A stretch of DNA of 63,237 nucleotides, taken from contig JAFLBM010000023.1 in NCBI GenBank assembly GCA_017303455.1, forward strand, positions 1 through 63,237. Reading direction: 5' to 3'. Below are positions 52,426 to 61,955 of the stretch, one piece after another. The notes below the pieces were generated by a model that saw only the letters and a program-made list of their open reading frames with translations, ran no database searches and was not told where the DNA came from. Numbering within the stretch: the stretch's first letter is position 1; the number at the start of each line of letters is the position of its first letter. The position numbers were made by a program, and so were the translations under genes. The DNA comes from Chitinophagales bacterium (GTDB lineage: Bacteria > Bacteroidota > Bacteroidia > Chitinophagales > Chitinophagaceae).

Positions 52426-53175
52426 CTACACTCCCGACCCGGTAAAAATCATCAGCTGGTTATCTATTTGGTACATTTCAAAGAAAACAACGGCTCCATC
52501 AGCATACTCCAGTTTTATTTTTTTATACCAGGGATTATCGCCCAGCATTTCTTTTTCTACTTTGATATCATATTCCACTTCGCCCTTCTTCATCGTTTTA
52601 TTTTCTGTGGGGAACTCATCTTTATCGTTGAAAATATCCTTGAACTCCGGGATCAGCCGCACCAATAAAAATCCCTGGGTCAATGTAAAGCCGGGAATGA
52701 AATAGGCTGTTGAATTATATTCATAGCCCAGGTGCTCGTGCCACTCGGCTCCATTCTTAAATAGTTGTTTTTGTATTTCCCAGCCACCCTCTTCAATATT
52801 ATCCATCTTACCGGATTTCACCACCAGCTTTGCACCAAATACAGGAGAAAGCTGCGCCAGGTATTCTTTCATGGTCTTAATGGTTGCTTTGGGTGGAGCG
52901 ACCGGGAAAAGATAAGAGTTCACGACGTACCCGGTTTTACCATTGAAGGTGGTTTTGGCCCAGGCACCAACGATCCCCTCAGTAGTAATGTTAACGATCT
53001 CTTCAGGGTAATTAACCGAGATCTTCGTACCATAAGGTATCTTACCTATCACCGTTGCTTTGGCATCGGGTTTATCCCGCATACTTAATCCCGAACGGGC
53101 AGCGACATATAAATTATTTTGTGCAGCAGCCAATAGCGATGTGAAAAGCATCGCCAGCAGGATGATTTTTTTCAT
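52426..53175 (-). CDS. Exported SH3-domain protein
   Basis: A 249-residue protein with a signal peptide cut after A-A-A-Q. Residues about 22-90 match a bacterial SH3 domain: NLYVAARSGLSMRDKPDAKATVIGKIPYGTKISV and VNITTEGIVGAWAKTTFNGKTGYVVNSYL. The C-terminal part has no recognised domain. Such proteins often bind peptidoglycan or help cell-envelope assembly. It ends 9 bases before the kdsB start. Confidence 0.82.
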   Translation of the reverse strand: MKKIILLAMLFTSLLAAAQNNLYVAARSGLSMRDKPDAKATVIGKIPYGTKISVNYPEEIVNITTEGIVGAWAKTTFNGKTGYVVNSYLFPVAPPKATIKTMKEYLAQLSPVFGAKLVVKSGKMDNIEEGGWEIQKQLFKNGAEWHEHLGYEYNSTAYFIPGFTLTQGFLLVRLIPEFKDIFNDKDEFPTENKTMKKGEVEYDIKVEKEMLGDNPWYKKIKLEYADGAVVFFEMYQIDNQLMIFTGSGV

Positions 53176-53199
53176 ATGAAAAGTTAATGGATGTAAATA

Positions 53200-54024
53200 T
53201 CAGGAATCTAATTTTCCGAAAGGTTTCCTAAGTAATAATAAGATATCCTCATCTTTATCGGCGGGGTAATGACGGTCAAGCCCATATTTGATCTGGTCAA
53301 CATCCAGCTTGCTGAAAGTACCGAGAAAACGATCCCAGATGGAAAACACGGCGCCATAATTACTGTCTGTATACGGTTGTTTCCAGTGATGATGCACTTT
53401 GTGCATATTAGGAGATATTAGCACATAGCTCAGGATATGATCCAGTTTTTTAGGTAAACGGATATTGGCATGGGTAAAAGCCGTAGCCAGCACCACCAGC
53501 GTCTGGTAAACCATGACCGAATACATCGGGGCGCCGGAAATAAAAATGAGCAACATAAAAAAGATACCGCGGAGTAAACTGTCACCGGGATGATGACGAA
53601 GCCCCGTGCTTACATCCACGTTGGTATCGCTGTGGTGAATCAAATGAAAACGCCAGAGAAATTTATTTTTATGCATGATGAGATGGACTAACCAGCTGCT
53701 GAAATCAAGGGCCATGACCCCGATGAACAGTGTTAGCCCGACACCCGCCCCCAGCCAGTACACCAAACCAAATTGCTGGTCCATGCACCAGTCGGACAGC
53801 AGCACAATGAAAATGGCTAAGAAAGTATGAATGATCAAATGGATAACTGTGAAAACGAAATTGACACCCGCATGCCGCAATTTTGTTTTCTTATACCGCA
53901 TCGGCAGTAAAGGAATGGCACCTTCAATGATCCAGAAGATAAGCAGGCCACCCACCAAAAACGCCATACGTTCGAGAGGCCGGTTTTCCAGGGTTTGGAA
54001 ATAGTGTAAAATAGAATACCACAT
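53200..54024 (-). CDS. Fatty-acid hydroxylase / sterol desaturase family membrane protein
   Basis: A 274-residue membrane protein with four to five helices and the eight-His motif: HLIMHKNKFLWRFHLIHHSD and NMHKVHHHWKQPYTDSNYG, plus HPGDSLLRG between. A di-iron centre oxidises lipid carbons. Start ATG at 54024; an N-terminal extension to 54029 is not useful. Substrate unknown. Confidence 0.88.
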   Translation of the reverse strand: MWYSILHYFQTLENRPLERMAFLVGGLLIFWIIEGAIPLLPMRYKKTKLRHAGVNFVFTVIHLIIHTFLAIFIVLLSDWCMDQQFGLVYWLGAGVGLTLFIGVMALDFSSWLVHLIMHKNKFLWRFHLIHHSDTNVDVSTGLRHHPGDSLLRGIFFMLLIFISGAPMYSVMVYQTLVVLATAFTHANIRLPKKLDHILSYVLISPNMHKVHHHWKQPYTDSNYGAVFSIWDRFLGTFSKLDVDQIKYGLDRHYPADKDEDILLLLRKPFGKLDS

Positions 54025-54061
54025 GGCAAATAAATATGAATGAAAAGTTACGAAGGAAAAA

Positions 54062-54292
54062 CTATTCCCCGGTTTGCTGTTTATCCCAATCTTCCAGCAG
54101 GCCGGCAGCTCTTTCCGCCTGTGCTGCAGCCACCATTAGTTTTATACCACCAATGGCATTGGATAAAAAAGGATCAATCGTGACGGAATACTCATCTTTC
54201 AGCCAGCAGTTAATACCTTCTTCCTGTAAACGGCCAAGTGTGATATGGGCCGGGATATAATTATCGTAGTGGCGGAGCAATATAAAATCCAT
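54062..54292 (-). CDS. DUF2007 small protein
   Basis: A 76-residue protein: LLRHYDNYIPAHITLGRLQEEGINCWLKDE and GGIKLMVAAAQAERAAGLLEDW match the PII-like DUF2007 group. No known activity. It overlaps nothing and precedes the hydroxylase. Confidence 0.82.
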   Translation of the reverse strand: MDFILLRHYDNYIPAHITLGRLQEEGINCWLKDEYSVTIDPFLSNAIGGIKLMVAAAQAERAAGLLEDWDKQQTGE

Positions 54293-54327
54293 GGTTCAAT
54301 TTAATTTTAAATCTGCCAACAATTAAA

Positions 54328-54352
54328 AAAGCCCACTGTTAAAGTGAGCTTT
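54328..54352 (-). terminator. Intrinsic terminator after dnaN
   Basis: AAAGCCCACT and AGTGAGCTTT pair (one mismatch) around GTTAA; the minus strand continues TTTAATT. It is 26 bases after the dnaN stop. Confidence 0.8.
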
Positions 54353-54378
54353 CTGAAATTATATAATTGATGAACCGA

Positions 54379-55494
54379 TTATTGATTCAGCATCAGCGGC
54401 ATTACCAGCATCAGCAGTTCTTCGTTCTCGTCGCTTTCAGTGGGTTTGATCAAACCGGCCTTGGTGGGGGTTGATAATTCCACATTCACATCATCACTGT
54501 CAGCGGCATTCAGCATTTCAATCAGGAACTTGGCATTGAAAGCGATCATCAGGTCTTCACCGTTGTACTGGCATTTCATTCTTTCATTTCCTTCAAAGCT
54601 GAAATCCACATCCTGTGCTGCCAGTTGCAATTCGCTGCCACTGATACTCAGGGCCACCTGGTTGGTGCTCTTATTACTAAATACGCTTACCCGGCGCAGG
54701 GCACTCTGAAAATCATTTTTATTCACCGTCAGGCGATACGGGTTATCCGCAGGGATCACCACTTTATAATCAGGAAAACGGGCATCGATCAGGCGGCAGC
54801 TCATTTGCGTGGTGCCGTGTTTTACAAAAAGATGGTTACCGTTATAGCTCAACGTGATCTCATCTTCGTTTGCAGGAATCGCTGCTTTCAATAAGTTCAG
54901 CGGTTTGCGGGGAACAATGAACGAATCATTCTTCGGGCATTTCACTTCTGTTCTTTTATACCGGACCAGGCGGTGGGCATCGGTAGCCACACATTGCAAC
55001 CCTTTTTTATCCAGTTCAAAGAACACACCTGTCATAGCTGGGCGAAGATCATCATTGCTGGTAGCGAATAATGTTTTATTGATAGCGGTTACCAGGGCAG
55101 ATGCGGTCATAGTAAATGAAGTGGTATCATCCGCAGCCGGTTCTTTGGGAAAATTATCCGGGTTCTCTCCCATTACTTTATACTTACCATTATCGCTGGT
55201 GATCTCGATACCGAAATTCTTGTCGATCGTAAAGGTCAGCGGCTGGTCCGCAATATTCTTCAGGGAGTCCATCAGGATCTTGGCCGGGATACAAACCTTA
55301 CCACTGTCTTTTGCTTCAATATCTAATTGTACCCGCATCACGGTCTCCAGGTCGGTGGCCACCACGGTCAGTTTATTTTTTTCAACTTCAAACAGGAAAT
55401 CTTCGAGGATCGGCAGCACAGTATTGGCATTGATAACTCCGGAGATATGCTGCAATTGTTTCAGTAAGGAGGAGGAGGATACAATAAACTTCAT
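54379..55494 (-). CDS. dnaN: DNA polymerase III beta clamp
   Basis: A 371-residue clamp of three repeats. Typical stretches: MKFIVSSSSLLKQLQHISGVI, VVATDLETVMRVQL, GVFFELDKKGLQCVATDAHRLVRYKR, and the final LLMLVMPLML. It tethers the replicative polymerase. It is not next to dnaA here; the oriC-like region is 14 kb away. TAGTTTCG on the minus strand upstream resembles a -7 element. Confidence 0.96.
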   Translation of the reverse strand: MKFIVSSSSLLKQLQHISGVINANTVLPILEDFLFEVEKNKLTVVATDLETVMRVQLDIEAKDSGKVCIPAKILMDSLKNIADQPLTFTIDKNFGIEITSDNGKYKVMGENPDNFPKEPAADDTTSFTMTASALVTAINKTLFATSNDDLRPAMTGVFFELDKKGLQCVATDAHRLVRYKRTEVKCPKNDSFIVPRKPLNLLKAAIPANEDEITLSYNGNHLFVKHGTTQMSCRLIDARFPDYKVVIPADNPYRLTVNKNDFQSALRRVSVFSNKSTNQVALSISGSELQLAAQDVDFSFEGNERMKCQYNGEDLMIAFNAKFLIEMLNAADSDDVNVELSTPTKAGLIKPTESDENEELLMLVMPLMLNQ

Positions 55495-55647
55495 CTGTAA
55501 TTAGTTTGGGGCGAAACTACTGATTTTTGCTTTACCCTCAACACATTAAACAGGGCCGTGGATTACTTGTTGACCGGTATAAAAACAGGCAGTCTTATGT
55601 GGCTTGTCCCATCTTTAGTATCTTGCTATTTCTCAAAAAACCATTAC

Positions 55648-56967
55648 ATGCTGGAAAAACTATTTGGCTGGGGAAAAAAGAAAGCGGAACCCGCCGCAGA
55701 ACCGGATACCCATTTTGGCCGTTACTCGGATAATAATAAACTGCCCGTTAAAGTGAGCCGCTGGACGGATGCCGATAACCTGTTCAAAGAAAAAAAATAC
55801 CCCGAAAGTTTTGATGCTTTTTTTGAATACCTGCGGGACGATGCCGTGCAAAATGTAGTGTATGAACGCAACGGTGCGGAAGGAAGGTTCCAGGTGTACC
55901 AGGGATCTAAAATTGTAAGAGGCACATTCAATAAGGAGCAGGTAAAAGCAGAAGTGACCCTGGCCCGGATGCCGCAGGCTTCGGTACCGGTGATGCGCCG
56001 CCTGCTGGAAATGAATTTCACCTTATACTACAGCCGGTTTGCCATGGATAATGACAGGCTGTGCATGCGGTTCGATGCGGATATGGAAGCAGCTAATCCC
56101 AGCAAATTGTATTACGGGTTAAAAGAACTGGCCACCAAAGCCGATAAGCAGGACGACCTGTTGCTGCAGGATTTCAGCATGCTGGAAACCATCGACAGTG
56201 AACACATAGGCCCACTTCAGCCATCCGAGAAGGAAGTGAAATATGCGTACCTGCAAAAATGGATACAACAAACACTGGAGACAGTGGCCTCGGTAGATCC
56301 CGAAAAATTCTCCGGTGGTATTGCCTATATGTTGCTGGCACTGCTGTACCGGATCGATTACCTGGTGACCCCGGAAGGAAAACTGCTGAATGACCTGGAG
56401 AAGATCGTAGGTATTTATTTTAAGAAAGACGAACGGCCTGCTGCCGATAAAAGCAGGGATATGATCGAAGAGCTGAAAAAAATACAGGCCCGGCCGAAGG
56501 AAGAAGTCATGAACTACCTGTTTCGCTCCCGGTACACCTTTTCTATTGTGGCACCGCAGCCATACAAAATGGTATCCGATTCCATTCATGCCACCAATGC
56601 CAACATGACCTGGTATCGGGATAATAATTATCCTTTTATTGCCACCCAGGTTTGCGAATACGGTATTGCTTATTGTCAATACTCCTACAGTATGCCAAGG
56701 GCGGTAACAGAATTGTTTCATTTATTCATGATGGTGAATTATGCTGACTATTTTGCAGCACTGGGCTTCAGCAATGGATACTATAATTCCGCGACGAATG
56801 AATTTCGTTCCGATGCTATCATTGAAAAAGTAAAAGAGATACAAAACCGCTGGAAACAAAAATACCCGAACATGGATTTCAAAACAGAGAACCTGCGGTT
56901 TGATAACCTCGTCAACTTCGATCACACATTTACAACAGAACTGGAGTTTTTAAATATGGATGCATGA
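55648..56967 (+). CDS. Unknown cytosolic protein with YbjN/secretion-chaperone-like N-terminal domain
   Basis: A 439-residue protein without signal or membrane segments. Start is chosen at MLEKLFGWGKKK because the upstream extension runs through promoter-like DNA. Residues about 90-210 (RFQVYQGSKIVRGTF, LLEMNFTLYYSRFAMDNDRLCMRFDADMEAAN, YYGLKELATKADKQDDLLLQDF) closely parallel the C-terminus of the next gene's protein, a YbjN/CesT-like fold. The rest is helical and Tyr-rich. No recognised family. The neighbour is an HtrA-like protease 62 bases on. Confidence 0.7.
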   Translation: MLEKLFGWGKKKAEPAAEPDTHFGRYSDNNKLPVKVSRWTDADNLFKEKKYPESFDAFFEYLRDDAVQNVVYERNGAEGRFQVYQGSKIVRGTFNKEQVKAEVTLARMPQASVPVMRRLLEMNFTLYYSRFAMDNDRLCMRFDADMEAANPSKLYYGLKELATKADKQDDLLLQDFSMLETIDSEHIGPLQPSEKEVKYAYLQKWIQQTLETVASVDPEKFSGGIAYMLLALLYRIDYLVTPEGKLLNDLEKIVGIYFKKDERPAADKSRDMIEELKKIQARPKEEVMNYLFRSRYTFSIVAPQPYKMVSDSIHATNANMTWYRDNNYPFIATQVCEYGIAYCQYSYSMPRAVTELFHLFMMVNYADYFAALGFSNGYYNSATNEFRSDAIIEKVKEIQNRWKQKYPNMDFKTENLRFDNLVNFDHTFTTELEFLNMDA

Positions 56968-57028
56968 GCATCCGGCAATCTTATTTAACAGGCAGGAGTT
57001 ATTCGTGGCCATCAAAAATTGAAAAGAA

Positions 57029-58129
57029 ATGGATCCCCAACAAATAATAGAGCAATACCAGAAAGCCATTATACAGATCGCCACGAACGGCGGCACCGGC
57101 ACCGGGTTTTACCTCAAGGAATTTGATCTGATCGTCACCAATGATCATGTGGTGGCGGAGAATGCAGAAGTAACAATAGCTGGTAAAGCATTTGATAAAG
57201 CATTGGCAAGGGTATGGTACACAGATCGTAAACATGATCTTGCTTTTTTGGAAGCACCCAAAGGAATTGAATTGCCCGAAATACGATTGGGTCGGTACGA
57301 AGAAATGAAAGATGGTGATGCGGTAGTGGCGATCGGTCACCCCTATGGATTGAACTATACTGCCACACAGGGAGTGATCTCCAAAGTGGACCGCATCCGT
57401 GACGGGTTGAAGTTCATACAAATTGATGCCGCTATTAACCCGGGCAACAGCGGAGGTCCGTTGGTAAATAATAAAGGAGAAGTGATCGGTGTTAATTCAT
57501 TTATTATAAGAGGTGGTGATAATTTAGGGTTTGCCTTACCGGTGCTCTACCTGCGGGAAGCCCTGCAGATGTACCAGCCAAGCAGGGGACAAGCGTCCAC
57601 CCGTTGTTTTAGTTGCGGCTATCTTGTTACAGCTGCCAATATTGATGCAGGAAAATATTGCCCGAGCTGCGGTACCGAAGTAAAACTGCCGGAAATACCG
57701 GAGAAAGAAATTGAACCTGTTGGTACAGCCAAAACAATTGAAGCGATACTGAAAGAACTGGGCAAAGATGTACGGCTTGCACGGGAAGGTGCGAATAACT
57801 GGAGTGTGAAAGAAGGATCAGCGAAGATCAGGATCGTGTATAATCCCGAGAATTTTTTTATTGCTGCTGATGCGTATCTCTGCCAGATGCCGGTTGATAC
57901 CACAAAGATCAAACCGCTGTATCAATATTTATTACAGGAAAATTACCGCCTGCATGGACTGACGCTTAGTTGTGTAAAACAGAATATAGTACTCAGTTGT
58001 ATCATGTATGACCAGGATATAACCAAAGAGAATGGCATGGCCACTTTCCGTACACTATTTCAGCAGGCCGATCAGTATGATGACCACCTGAAAAAAGAGT
58101 ATGGCTGCACAGAACGGCTTGAAGAATAA
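57029..58129 (+). CDS. Cytosolic HtrA-like serine protease with zinc ribbon and YbjN/chaperone-like domain
   Basis: A 366-residue protein with no signal peptide. Residues 1-185 are a trypsin-like domain with a complete triad: NDHVVAE (His), HDLAFLEA (Asp) and NPGNSGGPLVNN (Ser). Residues about 190-220 are a zinc ribbon with CFSCG and CPSCG. Residues about 240-366 are a YbjN/CesT-like domain: NNWSVKEGSAKIRIVY, LLQENYRLHGLTLSCVKQNIVLSCIMYDQDI. There is no PDZ domain. The absence of signal suggests a cytosolic or specially exported enzyme. Partner is likely the preceding 439-residue protein. Confidence 0.8.
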   Translation: MDPQQIIEQYQKAIIQIATNGGTGTGFYLKEFDLIVTNDHVVAENAEVTIAGKAFDKALARVWYTDRKHDLAFLEAPKGIELPEIRLGRYEEMKDGDAVVAIGHPYGLNYTATQGVISKVDRIRDGLKFIQIDAAINPGNSGGPLVNNKGEVIGVNSFIIRGGDNLGFALPVLYLREALQMYQPSRGQASTRCFSCGYLVTAANIDAGKYCPSCGTEVKLPEIPEKEIEPVGTAKTIEAILKELGKDVRLAREGANNWSVKEGSAKIRIVYNPENFFIAADAYLCQMPVDTTKIKPLYQYLLQENYRLHGLTLSCVKQNIVLSCIMYDQDITKENGMATFRTLFQQADQYDDHLKKEYGCTERLEE

Positions 58130-58218
58130 GAATCAGGAACATCAAATAAAACTATCATGTAGCTATAGGATTTGGAGAATATTAATTGTATTTTTCTGAC
58201 CACTAAAAGCCAAGCCAC

Positions 58219-61200
58219 ATGAAAAGCTCTTCAGCAGGGATACCTGTATGCCTATTATTTTCAGTGATCGTTTCGACTGTATCAGCGCAAACAACAAGAA
58301 CATTTAATCAAAATTCGTCCAGGTCCGGTAACGGGCTAAGTCTTTCTTTTGCGCCGGTTTATTCTACCGCCAGCAATAGCAGCAGCGATTCATTATTGTT
58401 CCGGGGCAGCGGTACCGGTTTTCGGTTTGGCGCTGATTATTTCTTTGGCAAAGCCAGTATTGGCTTCCTTTCAGGGTTTGGCTCCTCTTCTGCCGATAAT
58501 GCCACGATCAATACATTCTTAAAAACCTTTCCCTTCTCTCCCGATGAACTGATCATTAATAAGACAAAACAGCAGAACATGTATTTGCTGCTGGGGCCAT
58601 CATTGCGTTTTGGTAAAACCGTTGAATTATTTGCCCATGCAAAAGGCGGTTTGTTCATCAATAACAGCGGGCTGGTAAGCCTGCAACAGAAAGGAGCACA
58701 ACGACCGCTATACAGGAATGAAGCAACCAGCAAAAGTATCTATCCCGGTTTTTTAACAGGGCTCGGCATTCAATATAAAACAAGATCAGAAGCATGGTCC
58801 TTTGGTATTGGTGCTGACTACCTCAGTACAAAATCAGAAGTGAACAATTATGATATACGTCGTGGTGCAGAACCACTGAAGTTATCCCGTACTATCAGTG
58901 ATATTGTTACCGGCATCACCGTCCGGTATAATATTCTCTCCCCAAGAGATCACAGCAGCGGCCAGGCAAGCGGTAAAAGAACCAGGGATGCGGGCAGTGG
59001 AATGGCTTCAGGAAAAAGAGAAAGAGGAAGCGGCCTTGCCACCGGGAGAAGAACCTACCAGCCGGGACAACCCGTATACGGAAATATTACAAGGGAAGAA
59101 TCGAATAATGCCGGTTGCGGACCGGTAACACAGCGAACCATTAATCCTGATGGAACCACAGAAGAAATGACCTTCTCCTGCCCGGATGATGCAGCCAATT
59201 ATAACAACCGGATGAATATTAATGGCGGAATGCCGAACCGTATCTCCATGAATGTAACGGTTCCCAAACAAACACAAGGTGCGACATTTGGAGAAAAAGT
59301 AAACCAGGGATTACATGCAGCGGGCGGCGCCCTTGCAAAGAAAGTAACAACCCCCAAACAAACACAGGGTGCAACATTTGGTGAGAAAGTAAACCAGGGC
59401 TTGCATGCAGCCGGCAGGAATATTATTTCCGGCAAACTCAGCTGGACATCTCCTGCATCAACAGGAATTGTAACGAATAAAACCATGGCAGGTGGTGGCG
59501 GAGGTGGTGCAGCAGCAGCATCCTATGCAGCCACCGGTTTGGCCATCAATAATAATAACTCCGGTATTGTAACGGGATTTTATGCAAGAGATCACAGCAG
59601 CGGGCAGTCAAGTGGTAAAAGAACAAGAGATGCAGGGAGTGGAATGGCTTCTGGAAAAAGATCCAGGGAAACCGGAAGTGGTATGTCAACAGGCCGCCGC
59701 CAGTATGAACCGGTATTTGCCGATAATGAAGGCGGCACTTGTGAAACCTGTATTGCTACGGCCAAATTATCCAGCGTACAAAACAACCCGCTCTATGAAG
59801 ACAAAGGAAATAAAGGAGAAAACCCTTTGTATGAACCCAAAGGAAAACTAGCAATCAATACTGGTTGTGACGGAGTGGAAGGCATTACCGTATCATTACT
59901 GGAACCACAGAGTGGTGCGCTGATCGCTAAAACAAAAACCGGAAGTTGTGGTGATTTCTTTTTTGCCAATGTACCCGATGGAGATTATATACTCGCCGTC
60001 AGCGGCAGCTTTCTCAGTAAAAAAGGATATGATTATTATGCGGCTAAAAGCACCGACCTGCTGGGACAGGTTACGGTATCGGATGCATCCATGCAGTTGC
60101 TGATCAACAGTAGTACTGAAGGAGAACCAATGACAACAAAAGCAGGTATCAGTACCTCCCGTTCCAATATCCGGAGATCGGTAACGATCATTGAAGCAGA
60201 TACCGATGGCGACGGGCTGGCTGAATCAACCAAAGTGCTGGCCACGATGAACGATGGTACCGTGAAAGACGTAACCGCTGATGCAAGAATAAGTACTGCC
60301 GGAACTGTAAAAAAAGTAACTGTGCGGGGCTGGGACCCGGAGAAAAAACAAGGTATGGCCGGGGCACCGGGCCTGGTTAAGGAATATACGATCAGTATAG
60401 ATGCTGATAATAAAACAACAATGACCAGCCAGTATGAGAACGGAACCAAAGAAGAAACAGCCGCTACAACAAAGATCATTCAGCATGCCGGTGTAAAGCA
60501 ATATGATATCAACACCGGTGATACGGATGATGATGGAGTGGCAGCTCTTATAAAAACGAAAACAAAATCCAACCAGTCCAATGACCGGGTGGCAGCGGGA
60601 GATACAGATGAAGAAATATGGAGCCCCCGTTCCAATATCAGTGAAGTAAGACTGACCCCTGTTGCTGTTGATGAAAACGGGATCACTTATATGACCACAG
60701 CCCCACCCGTTGCTCCAACAGGTCCTGTTCTGAGGCCAGGCAGTCCTATCGGAGGTTTGTCTATTAAAGGAGGAAAGAATCCGGGCGGCAACCAGCGTAC
60801 TATGCAGACCAATGAAAATGGTGAGTTTGAATTTACGGACCTGGAACCCGGTGATTATACATTTACTGTGGAACAACAGGTGGTTATTGAGAGCCGGTTA
60901 TGGGTATCCGCCGGAAAAGCTCAGGATCATAATTCAACCCGGTCTAATAAAACAGCCAGTGCGATAACACCCGACCCGGGCAATGATGGCGGCATTAAAG
61001 CACAGGATCATAATTCGTCCCGTTCCAATAAATCTTCCAGTCTTGCAGCACCGGGCCCGGATGCTGGTGAAGAAAGAAAAGGCATTACAAAACTCACCGC
61101 TTCACAAAACAGCCAGTCCTTACGCAGTATTTCAGCAGAAGCGGACCTGGATGGTGATGGTGTTTATGAAACCGATATAACAAACACTACCAAAGATGAG

Positions 61201-61434
61201 ATTATGGTGAATGATAAAGCTGAAATAACAACCACCCCGCAGCAAAAAACAGGCATCAGTACTTCCCGCAGTAATATCCGTAACCGGAACAACCTGCAAC
61301 TGGTGGGGGAAAAAATTTATGTGGGCTATGGCACTGCTGTTATCCGGGGTAAAAGCGTTCCGGTGAAACTGGTCTATAAAGTGGTGGAAAAAGCAACCAG
61401 CGGGTTAAAAGATACACTGAAGACACAGGTATAA
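58219..61434 (+). CDS. Large secreted repeat-rich protein with N-terminal beta-barrel-like domain
   Basis: A 1071-residue exported protein (signal cut after V-S-A-Q). Residues 30-240 look like an outer-membrane beta barrel (alternating strands, LSFAPVYSTAS to GITVRYNI). A low-complexity central part carries direct repeats: two 21-residue copies of TPKQTQGATFGEK..., two RDHSSGQ-SGKRTRDAGSG blocks, AQDHNS-RSNK twice, ISTSRSNIR twice. Two carboxypeptidase-regulatory-like domains (GCDGVEGITVSLLEPQSG; NENGEFEFTDLEPGDYTF) and three Ca-binding TDGDG-type motifs (about 630, 745, 970) follow. It may be a surface adhesin or matrix protein. Confidence 0.75.
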   Translation: MKSSSAGIPVCLLFSVIVSTVSAQTTRTFNQNSSRSGNGLSLSFAPVYSTASNSSSDSLLFRGSGTGFRFGADYFFGKASIGFLSGFGSSSADNATINTFLKTFPFSPDELIINKTKQQNMYLLLGPSLRFGKTVELFAHAKGGLFINNSGLVSLQQKGAQRPLYRNEATSKSIYPGFLTGLGIQYKTRSEAWSFGIGADYLSTKSEVNNYDIRRGAEPLKLSRTISDIVTGITVRYNILSPRDHSSGQASGKRTRDAGSGMASGKRERGSGLATGRRTYQPGQPVYGNITREESNNAGCGPVTQRTINPDGTTEEMTFSCPDDAANYNNRMNINGGMPNRISMNVTVPKQTQGATFGEKVNQGLHAAGGALAKKVTTPKQTQGATFGEKVNQGLHAAGRNIISGKLSWTSPASTGIVTNKTMAGGGGGGAAAASYAATGLAINNNNSGIVTGFYARDHSSGQSSGKRTRDAGSGMASGKRSRETGSGMSTGRRQYEPVFADNEGGTCETCIATAKLSSVQNNPLYEDKGNKGENPLYEPKGKLAINTGCDGVEGITVSLLEPQSGALIAKTKTGSCGDFFFANVPDGDYILAVSGSFLSKKGYDYYAAKSTDLLGQVTVSDASMQLLINSSTEGEPMTTKAGISTSRSNIRRSVTIIEADTDGDGLAESTKVLATMNDGTVKDVTADARISTAGTVKKVTVRGWDPEKKQGMAGAPGLVKEYTISIDADNKTTMTSQYENGTKEETAATTKIIQHAGVKQYDINTGDTDDDGVAALIKTKTKSNQSNDRVAAGDTDEEIWSPRSNISEVRLTPVAVDENGITYMTTAPPVAPTGPVLRPGSPIGGLSIKGGKNPGGNQRTMQTNENGEFEFTDLEPGDYTFTVEQQVVIESRLWVSAGKAQDHNSTRSNKTASAITPDPGNDGGIKAQDHNSSRSNKSSSLAAPGPDAGEERKGITKLTASQNSQSLRSISAEADLDGDGVYETDITNTTKDEIMVNDKAEITTTPQQKTGISTSRSNIRNRNNLQLVGEKIYVGYGTAVIRGKSVPVKLVYKVVEKATSGLKDTLKTQV
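59263..59325 (+). repeat. Direct repeat unit 1 (63 bases)
   Basis: Encodes the first PKQTQGATFGEKVNQGLHAA copy in the large secreted protein. The second copy follows 90 bases on, at 59353-59415, with a few synonymous changes. Confidence 0.85.
59353..59415 (+). repeat. Direct repeat unit 2 (63 bases)
   Basis: Second copy of the 21-residue unit; 90-base period (30 residues). Confidence 0.85.
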
Positions 61435-61453
61435 ACCAAAGCAGCTATTTATT

Positions 61454-61461
61454 TAGTTTTG
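61454..61461 (+). promoter_or_regulatory. Probable -7 element of recX
   Basis: TAGTTTTG fits TAnnTTTG and ends five bases before the ATG at 61467, suggesting a near-leaderless message. It overlaps a GTG that would otherwise be a start. Confidence 0.5.
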
Positions 61462-61466
61462 TGCCG

Positions 61467-61934
61467 ATGCTGTACAAAAAACACCTGACCAAAGAACAGG
61501 CCCTGCAAAAACTAAAACATTACTGCGGCTACCAGGAACGCTGCCACAGCGAAGTGCAGCAAAAACTTTACGACCTTGGTGTATGGAAAACCGATCATGA
61601 TGAGATCATCGCCACCCTGATCGAAGAGAATTACCTGAACGAAGAACGGTTTGCCATGGCTTTTGCCGGCGGCAAATGGCGGATGAAACACTGGGGCCGG
61701 GTCAGGATCAAATATGAACTGAAAGGAAAGAAACTAAGTGAGTACTGTATCAAAAAAGCATTGCAGCAAATTGACGAAGAAGACTACCGGGCGGTACTGA
61801 AAAAACTGGCCGCTGAAAAATATGCTGCCCTCAAAAGCGACCAATACTTAGTGCGGAAAAAGAAAACCATGGACTACTTACTGAACAAAGGCTTTGAGCC
61901 GGAGCTGGTGAGGGAAGTGCTGGAGAAGGGATGA
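61467..61934 (+). CDS. recX: Regulatory protein RecX
   Basis: A 155-residue helical-repeat protein: KEQALQKLKHYCGYQERCHSEVQQKLYDLGV, EEIIATLIEENYLNEERFAMAFAGGKWRMKHWGRVRIKYELKGKKLS, and the last repeat up to LLNKGFEPELVREVLE. RecX binds RecA filaments and limits strand exchange. recA is not in the window. ATG at 61467 is preferred over the GTG six bases earlier. Confidence 0.92.
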   Translation: MLYKKHLTKEQALQKLKHYCGYQERCHSEVQQKLYDLGVWKTDHDEIIATLIEENYLNEERFAMAFAGGKWRMKHWGRVRIKYELKGKKLSEYCIKKALQQIDEEDYRAVLKKLAAEKYAALKSDQYLVRKKKTMDYLLNKGFEPELVREVLEKG

Positions 61935-61955
61935 CAGCCGGGTTTTTTTGCATAG

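Noticed and set aside
59008..60876. Minus-strand long frames over the repeat-rich protein
   Set aside because: They arise from the repetitive, Gly/Ser-rich coding strand.
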